From positions 372,001-436,000 of the forward strand of contig JAFEMH010001468.1 of the NCBI GenBank assembly GCA_022495995.1: a DNA stretch of 64,000 bases, written 5' to 3'. The translations under genes were made by a program, and so were the position numbers. The notes under the pieces were generated by a model. The model was not told the origin of the DNA. It saw only the letters and a list, made by a program, of their open reading frames with translations, and did not search any database. The stretch's first letter is position 1, and every line of letters starts with the position of its first letter. The stretch is from Adenophora triphylla var. japonica (taxonomy: Eukaryota > Streptophyta > Magnoliopsida > Asterales > Campanulaceae). Positions 55,010 through 64,000 of this stretch are shown here, piece by piece.

Positions 55010-55640
55010 GATTACGTCTGCTGAGAAACGCGTTTCTCCATAACTATGGAGAAACGTGTTTTTCATAAAAGCAGTGTTTTTACATTTGATAGCAACCGTA
55101 AAAAAACCCAAGCGTTAAAGACCAAAAGCTTCCTTTCGAATATCCGAAGCTTTGCATTCTGATAGCCGAAGCTTTGCGGTTGATATCCGTAAGCTTTGTA
55201 TTTGATAGCCGTAAGGATGTGAAATGTATATCGAGGAAAAAAAAAACCCAAGGCCAAGACCAAAAGCTTCGGATATCCGTGAAGCTTTACATTTGATAGC
55301 CGTAAGCTTTGCAGGTTGATATCCGAAGCTTTGTATTTGATAGCCGAAGGATGTGAAATGTATATCCAGAAACCGTTAGGTGAATATCCGAAAACCGTTA
55401 GGTGCATATCCAGAAATGTGTTAGGGCATATCCGTAAATTGCTATTGAAGGTTTTACGGATATCTGTAAACCTTCAAATGTATATCCGTAAACATTTTGA
55501 AGGTTTACGGATATTCATTTGAAGGTTTACGGATATCACTTTAATAAGGTTTAAAGCTATCTAGCTCATCATTCGTTGGGCATGTCGGGACCCGTTTCTC
55601 CATAACTTATGGAGAAACGCGTTTCTCCCTAGATTTTGTG
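55010..55640. mobile_element. Non-autonomous Mutator-like element with palindromic ends
   Basis: Flanked by an exact 9-bp duplication CACCTAAAG (55001-55009, 55641-55649), the length typical of Mutator-like elements. Each end carries a 36-40 bp inverted block that is itself made of palindromes (GAGAAACGCGTTTCTC and a ctccataac/ttatggag dyad). The inside holds two 147-bp-offset direct repeats (gaccaaaagctt, tttgatagcc, gtgaaatgtatatc) and then an aaggtttacggatat repeat family. No transposase is encoded. Confidence 0.7.
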
Positions 55641-55652
55641 CACCTAAAGATA

Positions 55653-56226
55653 CTCCCTTCGTCCTGATTTAGAATTTTCTTTTTTTTGGTACAAAAATTA
55701 AAAAAATACTAATATAATAAGTGTAAAAAGAATTAGCGGAGAAGTATTGTAAGTATAAAAAGTAAAATATGAGAGATAATTAGTGTGAGATATAGTAATG
55801 AGATTGTTGTTGTTATTATAATAAGTGGGTCCCATGAAATATAAAAATAATATATACTCCCTCCGTCCCAGTGAAAGAGCCACAAAATTAGCCGGGCACG
55901 CAAAATAAGAAATGTGATATAGGAAAGAGAAAAAGTTTAAATGTCGTGAGTATGAAAAATTAAATAGGAGAGAGAATGAGTGGGAGGTGATGTAAGAAAG
56001 AGAATGTTGTGAGTGTAAAAGTAAAGTAGGAGAGAGAATGAGTGGAGAGAATAGTGATTTAAGGTTTTCTTTTTGGGAAAGTGGCTTTTTAAATGGGACG
56101 CCCAAAAAGGAAATAAATGGCTTTTTCGTTGGGACGGAGGGAGTACTTGCCATTTTGGGATGTCGTAAGTTGAGTGAGTCGTTAAAAATGACAAATTATC
56201 CTAAGTTGGGTGGGACGAAGAGAGAG
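55653..56226. mobile_element. Stowaway-like MITE interrupted by another MITE
   Basis: Begins ctcccttcgtcctgattta after TA (55651-55652). It ends tgggacgaagagagag followed by TA (56227-56228). A complete Stowaway copy (55857-56143) sits inside, giving a MITE-in-MITE nest. Confidence 0.65.
55857..56143. mobile_element. Stowaway-like MITE (inner copy)
   Basis: A 287-bp element with CTCCCTCCGTCCC ends and TA on both sides. Its sequence is nearly the reverse complement of the copy at 57188-57474, and both are exactly 287 bp. The 56229-56616 interval to its right is AT-rich without features. Confidence 0.9.
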
Positions 56227-56618
56227 TAACGTCAATATGCAACATCAGCATGACGCTAGATGCATGTAATTTCAGAAGCTTCCATCTTAACACAAGTACC
56301 ATCAATTGGATTTTATAAATTATAAGATTAATAGGAAAAGACAAACTATTCTTCTTGAAGATGGAAATTATTTAATTTTTATATTTACTTTTTATTAAAT
56401 TAAATCAAATCAAATCAAATCAAATTAAAAGTAAATTTGAAATTTCTTCATATAAAGTTTTTATTAATTTTATAGATAAAACAAACTAATAATAAGTACC
56501 AAACTGAGATTTAGTGCAAAAATTTCAAAGCATGCCTAAAGCTAGCAGCCTAGTAAGAAGTTTTCGGACAAGTACCCCCAGATAATTGGGCATGAATCCA
56601 AACACCACTAATTAATTA

Positions 56619-57125
56619 CTCCCTACCTCCGATTCAAAATATTCTATCACTTTTTGAATTAAATTTTTTTATCTAAAATAAATGTTGTTTTAAGTTAAAA
56701 AGTAGTCAATTTTTTTACCCCCTTACATTAAAATAACTGTAATTTATTGATTGTTTTAAAGTTAACAGTAATATTAATAAGTAATATTGACAAGAGAATC
56801 AATTAATAAGGGCCTTTCTGATACTTCTTCGTTTTAACTAAGAGTCATATTAATTAAGAGTTTGCACGCTTATTAAGAAAACACGAAGAAATGAGTATAC
56901 ATTTATAAATAGCTTGAAAGCATAATTGTTCAAAAAACTATTGATATTTCAAGTGGATAAAAAGTAAGATAATAATAAGATGTAATTTTTTGAAATTCTA
57001 TAAAAGTAAGATTATATAAATGTTCAAAACAGTATTTATTATTTGTCATTTTGAAAATAAATATGAAAAAAAAAATTAGCCTAGAACTTCTCAAAAAAGA
57101 AACTAGGACTTTTGATAGGGGGGAG
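56619..57125. mobile_element. Possible eroded Stowaway-like MITE
   Basis: Starts ctccctacctccgattcaaa after TA and ends gatagggggggag followed by TA. The long AT-rich interior contains an inverted tag (tagaacttctc / ctaggactttt is only weakly matched). At 507 bp it is longer than the other copies and not well supported. Confidence 0.35.
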
Positions 57126-57187
57126 TATATTTTTTTAAGGTGCTAAAACTCTGAAAGACAATCATAAAGTAAGAGTGAAAGTATATA

Positions 57188-57474
57188 CTCCCTCCGTCCT
57201 AACGAAAAAGTCATTTATTTTCTTTTTGGGCGTCCCATTTAAAAAGGCACTTTCCCAAAAAGGAAACCTTAAATCACTATTCTCTCCACTTATTCTCTCT
57301 CCTACTTTACTTTTACACTCACAACATTCTCTTTCTTACATCACCTCCCACTCATTCTCTCTCCTATTTAATTTTTCATACTCACAACATTTAAACTTTT
57401 TCTCTTTCCTACATCACATTTCTTATTTTGCGTACCCGGCTAATTTTGTGCATCTTTCGCTGGGACGGAGGGAG
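57188..57474. mobile_element. Stowaway-like MITE, inverted partner
   Basis: A 287-bp element with TA flanks (57186-57187, 57475-57476). It is inverted relative to, and about 90-95% identical by eye with, the copy at 55857-56143. The open frame across it (57175-57546) is not a gene. Confidence 0.9.
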
Positions 57475-57476
57475 TA

Positions 57477-58223
57477 TGTACGGATAAGTCTTGAAATATC
57501 TTCATTTCTTTTATCTTCTCAGAATAAAGATTTGACAAAAACTTGATTGGGAATTCGAGTTTCGTCTGCGCAACATAAATTTCTTGAATATAAAAGAGGA
57601 ATTTGATAGATTAGGTTATAGGATTGGGTGGAAAAATTAGTTTTAAATTCAATGTCCCTTTAATTTCCAATTCAATCGTCCCAATTGCATAGCCCTAGCT
57701 AATGTTGTCCAGTATACTATAGGTTAATGACAACACATTTCAAGCAATCTGTCACTCATTACCAATGAATTTGCTCAAGAGTATAAAAATGCTAGGGTGG
57801 ATTTTGAAGGCCAATTTCCCTTTGGAGAGAAATGTCTAAGGATCAAGTGCCTTATCACCCAAGTCAATCATTGAGCTCTTATCTTCGGGAGCCAGTTTGG
57901 ATTTGGAAGTAGATCCATCGATTTTTGGCTTATAGTTTTTCCGGAAGGAGGAGATTATGCTCTAAAACTGAATTTTTCTTTTTATAAGCTATGATTAAGG
58001 GAATCAAGGTTAACTTGGGTTATTGTTTAACTACCCAGTTTAATTAAGTCATGAGAATTACAACTAAAACTGCATAGAGAAATGCAAAGAAGCCTCTCAT
58101 TTTAGAATTTCTCATTACACATTTGGCTTCTAGGCTTGGTTTAATTAATTTGGATAATACGTGATGGTACAGGAATGTGTTTGGGCTCAGGTATTGTGTC
58201 CAGCGAATGATTGAGCTAACTTG
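57477..58223. other. Non-coding DNA
   Basis: No gene or repeat recognised between the MITE and the LTR of Gypsy-2. Confidence 0.5.
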
Positions 58224-59012
58224 TGACCTGCACAACACAGGAAAAGAACCGTGAAACTGCGCCGGGGGTCTTCCGGCAAGCCCCTCCGACGTGAGAATCA
58301 GCGTATGGACTGGAAAATAGTGTAAATATTATGGAGAGTGTGTGTATACGTAAATATGCAGAAATGCATTACCTTAGTCCATGACTATGTTCCCATATTT
58401 ATAGTGGATGAGGTGATATTAGGATTTTCATCTGAACCGTTGGATTGGGTTGCTACCAACCGTTGGATCATCTTGATTCCCTAGGCGTACACGTGTCACG
58501 CCATGATTGCTCCGCCTAAATGAGGACACTGTTGTGTCTGACACGGATAAGTAGTTTGGCTTATTAAGGAAAGTCAACCTGCACACCTTTTGGTGTTATT
58601 ACTGTTTCCATGATTGCACGCCCAGAATGTCCCAGTGTCAGGTCTGACTCTACCCCAATATAGCTAATTAATCAAGCTTATTGAGGAAGCTAAGTGAAGG
58701 GACGACCTTGGAGTTGTATGTCAAGGAAGGTCGTCGCCTTATCAGGATTCGACGAGCGAGTGGACGAGCGAGTCAGATCGCTCAATGGCGACGACCGTCG
58801 TTCTACGCTGAAATGGATTCTGACTTGTGAAGGGAAGGCTCGTCGTTAGATGGGCTTGGTCGCTCATTGGCGACGACCGCCATCTAGCGTATCGACGGGC
58901 CATGTCTCCAAACCTTGATGGGCCTCATTGATCTTTGATCCATTTGTGGGCTTGGTAGCCCATAGCTCGTAGATATGTATTGGGCCCGGCCCATCACGAA
59001 ATATCCCGTTCA
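58224..59012 (-). repeat. Gypsy-2 3' LTR (proposed ends)
   Basis: TGACCTGCAC at the left and tcccgttCA at 59012. On the minus strand the start TGAACGGG follows a G-rich tract (gagttggggaccac). A minus-strand TATA box (cactataaatatggga, complement of 58391-58406) sits about 170 bp before the LTR end, as expected. A 20-bp motif (tcgctca-tggcgacgaccg) is repeated at 58778-58797 and 58860-58879. The partner LTR is outside the window, so the ends are inferred. Confidence 0.6.
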
Positions 59013-59266
59013 GTGGTCCCCAACTCATGGGTCGTCTTGACGGGCCAGGAGTTTGCGCTCCATCTTAGGGTTATCCGTACGACCGTCAGTTTGAAATTTG
59101 GATTGTGATGACGTCAGCATTGATGACGTGGATGACCAGGATTTCTTCATTTATTGACACGCGTCCCATGACGGGACATTCTCCTCGAAAACCGCAGAGG
59201 GTATTTAATGCTCCCATCATTTCGCCGTTTGGATTTCCCAGGCACAAACCCCTCATCTTCCCCAAG

Positions 59267-59274
59267 TATAAAAG
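59267..59274 (+). promoter_or_regulatory. TATA box of the Gypsy-2 antisense gene
   Basis: tataaaag lies 280 bp upstream of the first ATG (59548), with a TC-rich stretch (tttctccctcctacc) just after it. A leader intron could start at the donor-like ccaggtaattt (about 59483-59493). The position, between the 3' LTR and the gene, suggests an internal promoter separate from the LTR. Confidence 0.5.
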
Positions 59275-59547
59275 CTTTCTCCCTCCTACCTTGAGCATTG
59301 AGAGCATATAGCAAAGGCGATTTCCGGCAACCAGCAAGAAATTCTCCGGCCACCGTACAGACGTTTTCCGGCGATTTGAGGATTCTTGCTTCTCCGCCTC
59401 TGAACAACCCAGCAGCGTGGATTAGGGATTTCTTTGACTTGCCGCCGGTAAACTCATCGGAAAACGCATCTTCTAACCCAACACCAGGTAATTTCTTCGT
59501 TTGTTCTTCATTTTCTGAGTTTTTCTTGGGGTTTAAGAATTTGTTTT

Positions 59548-62500
59548 ATGGGACCCAGAACGGTGAGCTTTGAGAGAGGAGTTAAATTTGGTTTTGGGTT
59601 AAATCAAAGGGTATATAAATGTGCTAGGGGTATTTGGAGGGAAATCCCATTGATTGAGTGTTCTTCAATTTTGGTAAAGTTCGGTTTTGAAAAAGAGAGC
59701 CTGGGTTTTCCAACTGAAGAGGTTCTTGGAGAATTTGAGGAAGATGACCCAAGGGTAACACCTTTCAGGTCAATGAACGACCTTCCCAACCACATCCGAA
59801 CTCACTACTCATTGTCCCGTCGTGATTCACTTAGGGATTTGGTCTTAGGGGAATCTAGGTTGCCCTTAGATAGGTCGTCGCCTACGGATGTTAGGACTGA
59901 TTTCCCTTCTCTTTTTCCTTGTTTTGTTGACATGGATCACGACGGCCGCCCTAGTTAACCAGCCCAAGAGGCAAACGAGGCCAGTACAAGTGCTGGGGAC
60001 GTTCGAATAGTTGACGCTTTCCACACCAGAGTACGAGTTGGGAGGAATGAACGAGGCTTCGGAGGCGGGGCACAAGGTGATTGGGCCATTACCAAGGTTA
60101 GCACGAGAAAAGGAATTACCGGGAAGCTGATGATTGACTCCCTACGAGACTCCTTCAGGGTTCATGCTGCGTCGTACAGGCTTGAGTATCTCAGCCAAAA
60201 AGAATATGAGCCTCGTAGACAGTCCATCCTTTCCAGCAAAGAGAAAGTTGCCTTCTTCTACAAACAGTTTGAGCTCGGTTTGAGGTTGCCCCTAGACCCT
60301 TTTATCAACGAGTTCCTTGAGGATTCAGGTTGTGTGCCCATGGAACTAAGTGGCAACACCGTTAGGATCTTGTCTTGCTTCATCGTAGTCTGCAGATTCC
60401 TTGGCTACGAGTCATGTAACAAGGTTTTTCGCCAGTACTATCGGACGACCCGAACCACCTTGAAAGGAAAATCTGTAGTGAGCGTGTCCTCAATTCGAAA
60501 TGTACAAGGTTTGTTTTTGGACACTCAGAACAAGGTGTATGGTTGGGATCACCATATGATCATCGTTGAAAGTAGGGTAGGCTGGCAATTTCCCTTCCCG
60601 GAGAGCCAAGATATGGTTGCAGACGAGCATGTGTGGTCGGCGCCTTGGGCCGACGAGCTGAAAAAGAAGATTGATGATTTGCTGAGTCTTGGTTGGGTGT
60701 CATGGCAGGACATCGAAGCCTCTCATTGGAGGTATAAAAGGGTCGGCATTATGTCCAGGCCGTCGAAAGGCCCCGATCCCTTGGTGAAGATTGAACTTGA
60801 TGCTCGTTACCCAATCTGGGTAGTTCACGACAACTTGACTTGGGAAGAAAACTGCATAAATTGTGTCGGTGCCCGCCTCGAACATCCTGAAGATCGTTGC
60901 GATCACCTTGAAATGACTGGGGGTTGGGCTCTTAATACTTGCCTATTTATTCTGATAGTGTCTTTTTGTCTCGTCGTGAAGGACTTAACCTTTTTCTCTA
61001 TTTTTACTTGGCAGTTCTTTCTGCAAGGGATATCGACCACATTGAACGGGACATCATGAGCGGAGTGATCAGAGCCAACGATCGAACCAAATCGAAGAAG
61101 GACAGGGCGGCGTCCAATGCCATTTACGACCGCCAGGAGAATATGATGAAGAGGAATGACCAGCTGCCTAAGGACAACACTGTGGGTGCCATCCCCATGA
61201 TTGAGAGGGAGCCCGTAATTGGGGGTCTGAACACTGGGGGTCGTCAAGCGGTGGTTGACGAGCTTGAGATGACTACGGGCGATGGGGCCCAAGCTGCTGG
61301 GACAAGTGCTGAAGGGGACCGACAGTTGGTCATTGTTGAGGGCATGCATGTGGGCCTGAGACCGTTGGAAGCTCTGACTCCAATCAAGAGGTTGTTGGTG
61401 AGGGGAGCCGCATCTTCAGGAAGAGAAAAGATCACCCCGTCGGTTCTGGGGGAGAGATGGAGAAAAACAAGAAAGCTGCTAACGACCCTGTTAGCTCCTC
61501 CGACCCTCAACTCCACAGACTGAAAACCCTGGCTCGTCCTCTGGAGCCTTGACAAGGAAACAGGCCATGGAAATGGCAACCAAGTACGCCAAAGTTCCTC
61601 AGATGTCTGGGATTCCTTACTTGGCAAGAAGAAGTCCCCCTCTCATCCTGGGGGCGGCCTTGACGAAACGGGGAAGGGACGTCGATCTCGTCTGCCAGAT
61701 GAGGGAGGCCAAGATGAAGCCTGAGACCTACCACGCTCGCTTCGGGCTGATCCAGACTGAGGTAATGGAAGTTTTGCGCTCTTCATGCATCTCTCGTCGT
61801 TTTATACTTGTAATAATAATGACCTTGTCGTTGCAGATGATGTCGATGATGGATGCCATGACGGCAGACTTTAAGGCATGCCTAGACGCCGAGCAAAAGG
61901 ATAATGAACAGTTGATCCAATCTGTTAGGGCAAAGGAGGCTGCTGAGAAGAAACTGAAGGAAGCTGAAGATAATGTTGTCCAACTGACCACTGCCTACGA
62001 GTCTCTGATGGCTCAGAAGAACGAAGTGTTGAAAGAAGTGGAAACCCTGAAAGCTGCCAAGGCTAAGTTGGAGAAGGAAGGAGGGATCTTGACCACCGGC
62101 CTACGCGCCGCCGAGGGAAAAGTTGACAAGCTGACATCTGACTACGAGGCTGCTCGGAATCAGATTGAAGCGATGAGGGCTGACCATCAAATTGCTTTAA
62201 TCGACGCTAAGCTAGATGCAGTAGAGGAGTTTAAGAGAGGTGAAGAGTATCTTCAGGTCATCACGGAGAAGGCTAGAGGCTTCTTCCAGGATGGGGCCAA
62301 GCATTTGGCAAGGCGGATCCTTGCGGATCGGGAGACCAAGGATTTGGTGTCTACGAGGAAATTGGCCGACCTCTGCACAGAACCGTCGCATGACCAGGAG
62401 GCTCGTTCAGTCCATCCTCTCGTTCCCTTCAATGATAATGACTTGCTTATTATCAAAGAAGACGACGAGAAGGATGGGAAGGACGAGTGGCCAGTCTCTG

Positions 62501-62598
62501 CTGTTGATCCAAAGAATTTTGACGCCTATTATGCCTACTTCCTTGGAGACGGTCCTGATCCAGACGAGGCTCCATCCAACACCAGCGATTCCCAGTGA
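59548..62598 (+). pseudogene. Antisense gene of Gypsy-2: Transposase_28-type protein
   Basis: A plus-strand gene, antisense to the element. It contains the domain annotated in families as putative gypsy-type transposon protein (Transposase_28, PF04195): FYKQFELGLRLPLDPF, near 60265-60315, followed by a long conserved body. Exon 1 is 59548-60922. Intron 1 runs 60923-61014 (ends ttggcag). Exon 2 is 61015-61761. Intron 2 runs 61762-61836 (gtaatg...gttgcag). Exon 3 is 61837-62598. Frames agree across both introns. The 3' half is a long coiled coil (AAEKKLKEAEDN, KAAKAKLEKEG) with an acidic tail. One in-frame TAA lies at 59956-59958 and a frameshift near 61440-61515, so this copy is broken, though lightly. 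The protein's function is unknown. The name transposase is a family label and there is no catalytic triad. The ATG at 59548 is the first after the TATA box but might be removed by a leader intron. Confidence 0.75.
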
Positions 62599-63368
62599 TT
62601 TATTTTTCTGAAATGATTTGTGATGTCTCAAACAATGTTTTACTCTGATGTTGTGATTTCAAACAATGTTTCAAACAATTTTAAGTTTTTGTAATGTAAC
62701 TGGACCGTTTCCTCGTAGTTTAGAGGGGGTCGTATAGTTTGTTTAATGTTTTAGTTATTCAATGCCTTTGTTTTCGTTTGTTAATCTGTATGTTAACGTA
62801 GATAGCATGTGATAACTTATTAGATGAGTAAGTTTGAGGACAAGTGTGAACGGTCGTCATAAGTGATGACAGAACCTGGGTCGTCCTAATATGGCCGACC
62901 CTTGTTCATACTTGTGTTTTCTCAACTTCTCAATGGCTCATAGGAATAGTACGAAGGTCCGTAGGTATTTTCTCGTAGGCAACACTCTTAAGGACGAGTC
63001 GTCTTATTCCGTTATAGCAATCGACGAGGTCTAGCTTCGTCTAACCTTTATACTTGGCTAAAGTGAGTGTGAGTGTCGAAGTCTTGGCTTCGACTGATCT
63101 TTATACTTGATCAAAGTGATTGTAGGGGTCGAAGTTTTGGCTTCAACTGATCTAAGTGTCTTGAGTTTGCATAGAAGGTTCAACAAAGCGACGAGTTTCA
63201 TTGATAACTTTTGTTGATAACGACCTTACATTGACTTCTAATCACTTTTTAAACTAACGGGATTTATAGTCCATCCCTTACAAACTTCCAAAAAACTTCA
63301 ACAATGACAAAACTATATAAAGAACCACAAGTAGGGTGCCCTGAGGGCGCTGAGGGGTTACGACGATC
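62599..63368. other. Gypsy-2 non-coding region between antisense gene and integrase
   Basis: The two genes converge here. It contains short repeats (ctttatacttggctaaagtg / ctttatacttgatcaaagtg at about 63047-63119, part of a roughly 55-bp duplication with gtcgaagtcttggcttcgac) but no gene. Confidence 0.55.
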
Positions 63369-64000
63369 TCAAAAATAGTACTTCATGAGATGATTGGCGT
63401 GCCACGGATGTTTGAGCTATTCACCACTTGGTTTAGCAAGGCGATATGTTCCTTCTCTAACCACACTGGTGACAATGTAAGGTCCTTCCCAGTTGGGGGA
63501 GAGTTTGTTCTGACGGGCCTTGAGTCCCGTTGCTTCAATTTTTCTGAGGACGTGATCTCCGACCTTGAAAATTCTTTTCTTCACTTTCTTATCGTGGTAC
63601 GCCTTGGTTCTTTTCTTGTAATTTTCCATCCTCAATTGAGCGTCCAATCTTCGCTCGTCCACAAGGTCAAGGTCGACCTGTCGGTTGTGGATATTCTTCT
63701 CAGCGTCGTAGAATGCCACTCGATCAGTCGGAAGCTGAAGCTCGGCGGGAGCCATGGCCTCAGAGCCATAGGCCAAAGCAAATGGGGTTTCCCCCGTAGG
63801 CCCCCGGGTGGTTGTGCGGACAGCCCAGAGAGCTGATGGGAGTCCGTCCAACCATCTCGTATCCCGTCCTTCAAGATTCTTACACAAAGCTGACAAGACG
63901 AGCTTGTTTGCTGCTTCGGCTTGTCCATTGCCTTGGGGATAGGCAACAGACGACTTAGAATGTTTGACGTCCATTTTGTTCAACTCTTGTTCAAATTTCC
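63369..64000 (-). pseudogene. Gypsy-2 integrase, C-terminal part
   Basis: Minus strand, running off the window edge. The catalytic Glu segment (YPQGNGQAEAANKLVLSAL) is followed by the conserved WLDGLPSALWAVRTT and TGETPFALAYGSEAM blocks and the C-terminal GDHVLRK ... LSPNWEGPYIV module. A TAG at 63417-63419 cuts off the last 15 codons (LKHPWHANHLMKYYF), which continue in frame to TGA at 63369-63371. Typical of Tat-like integrases. The two catalytic Asp residues are beyond the window. Confidence 0.88.

Larger units (their letters stand above)
58224..64000 (-). mobile_element. Gypsy-2: 3' part of a Tat-like Ty3/gypsy element
   Basis: A minus-strand element running off the right edge of the window. 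It has a 3' LTR at 58224-59012, an antisense gene on the plus strand at 59548-62598, and the C-terminal half of integrase from 64000 down to 63369. The layout (integrase, antisense gene, 3' LTR) is the same as in Gypsy-1. The sequences and antisense gene families differ, so it is a separate lineage within or near Tat. The other LTR, gag and most of pol lie outside the window. Confidence 0.8.

Noticed and set aside
57175..57546. A 123-residue Ser/Leu-rich protein
   Set aside because: It is wholly explained by translation of a Stowaway-like MITE. Similar frames appear in the inverted copy at 55857-56143.
58200..59012. A host gene promoter with the TATA at 58391-58406
   Set aside because: The TATA reads on the minus strand within a TG...CA segment next to a G-rich tract, which fits an LTR better.

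Overview
This is nuclear DNA from a flowering plant, most likely a eudicot. It is gene-poor and AT-rich, with two intronless G-type lectin receptor kinases, tRNA-derived SINEs, many small terminal-inverted-repeat elements (Stowaway, Tourist, hAT-like, Mutator-like), and large nested LTR retrotransposons. I see no bacterial features, no free-standing tRNA or rRNA, and no CRISPR. The only host genes I would call intact are the two kinases: 5292-7697 (+, 801 codons) and 13112-15592 (-, 826 codons). They are about 70% identical by eye and lie tail to tail. The 5.4 kb between them holds a Tourist-like element, a hAT-like element, three Stowaway-like elements and a degraded, LTR-like stretch.

Layout. 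1-5100: repeats, a SINE with an 11-bp target duplication, and a probable old copia 3' LTR. 5143-7697: TATA box and first kinase. 7698-13111: transposon debris. 13112-15592: second kinase. 15593-20132: small elements, including two abutting Tourist-like elements and a second SINE with an 18-bp duplication. 20133-53590: a nest of retrotransposons. Copia-A (20133 to about 53590) has Copia-B inserted in one LTR (25355-53510, duplication GCTAG). Copia-B carries a 2.8 kb solo LTR (26299-29090, duplication CTCCT), which itself holds a Stowaway MITE. Copia-B also carries an 18.4 kb Ty3/gypsy element of Tat type (29375-47775, duplication TGCAT). 53600-58223: a seven-unit palindrome array, a Mutator-like element, and Stowaway copies including a MITE inside a MITE. 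58224-64000: the 3' part of a second Tat-like gypsy element on the minus strand, running off the window.

The most unusual content is in the two gypsy elements. Each carries spliced genes in antisense between pol and the 3' LTR. In the first (29375-47775) there are two: a plant-mobile-domain gene that reconstructs as four phase-0 exons (44199 down to 41630, five nonsense codons), and a frameshifted DUF7745-like gene (41097 down to 39601). In the second there is a Transposase_28-type gene with its own TATA box and two recognisable introns. In the first element, a pair of near-palindromic GCCGCACGGC boxes spaced 30-31 bp lies just upstream of the LTR TATA box. The same pair recurs about 140-190 bp upstream of the start codon of both antisense genes. 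This looks like a promoter module shared by the retroelement and its passengers. All retrotransposon coding regions visible here carry stops or frameshifts. Boundaries were read by eye from terminal repeats and target duplications; similarity figures are visual estimates.
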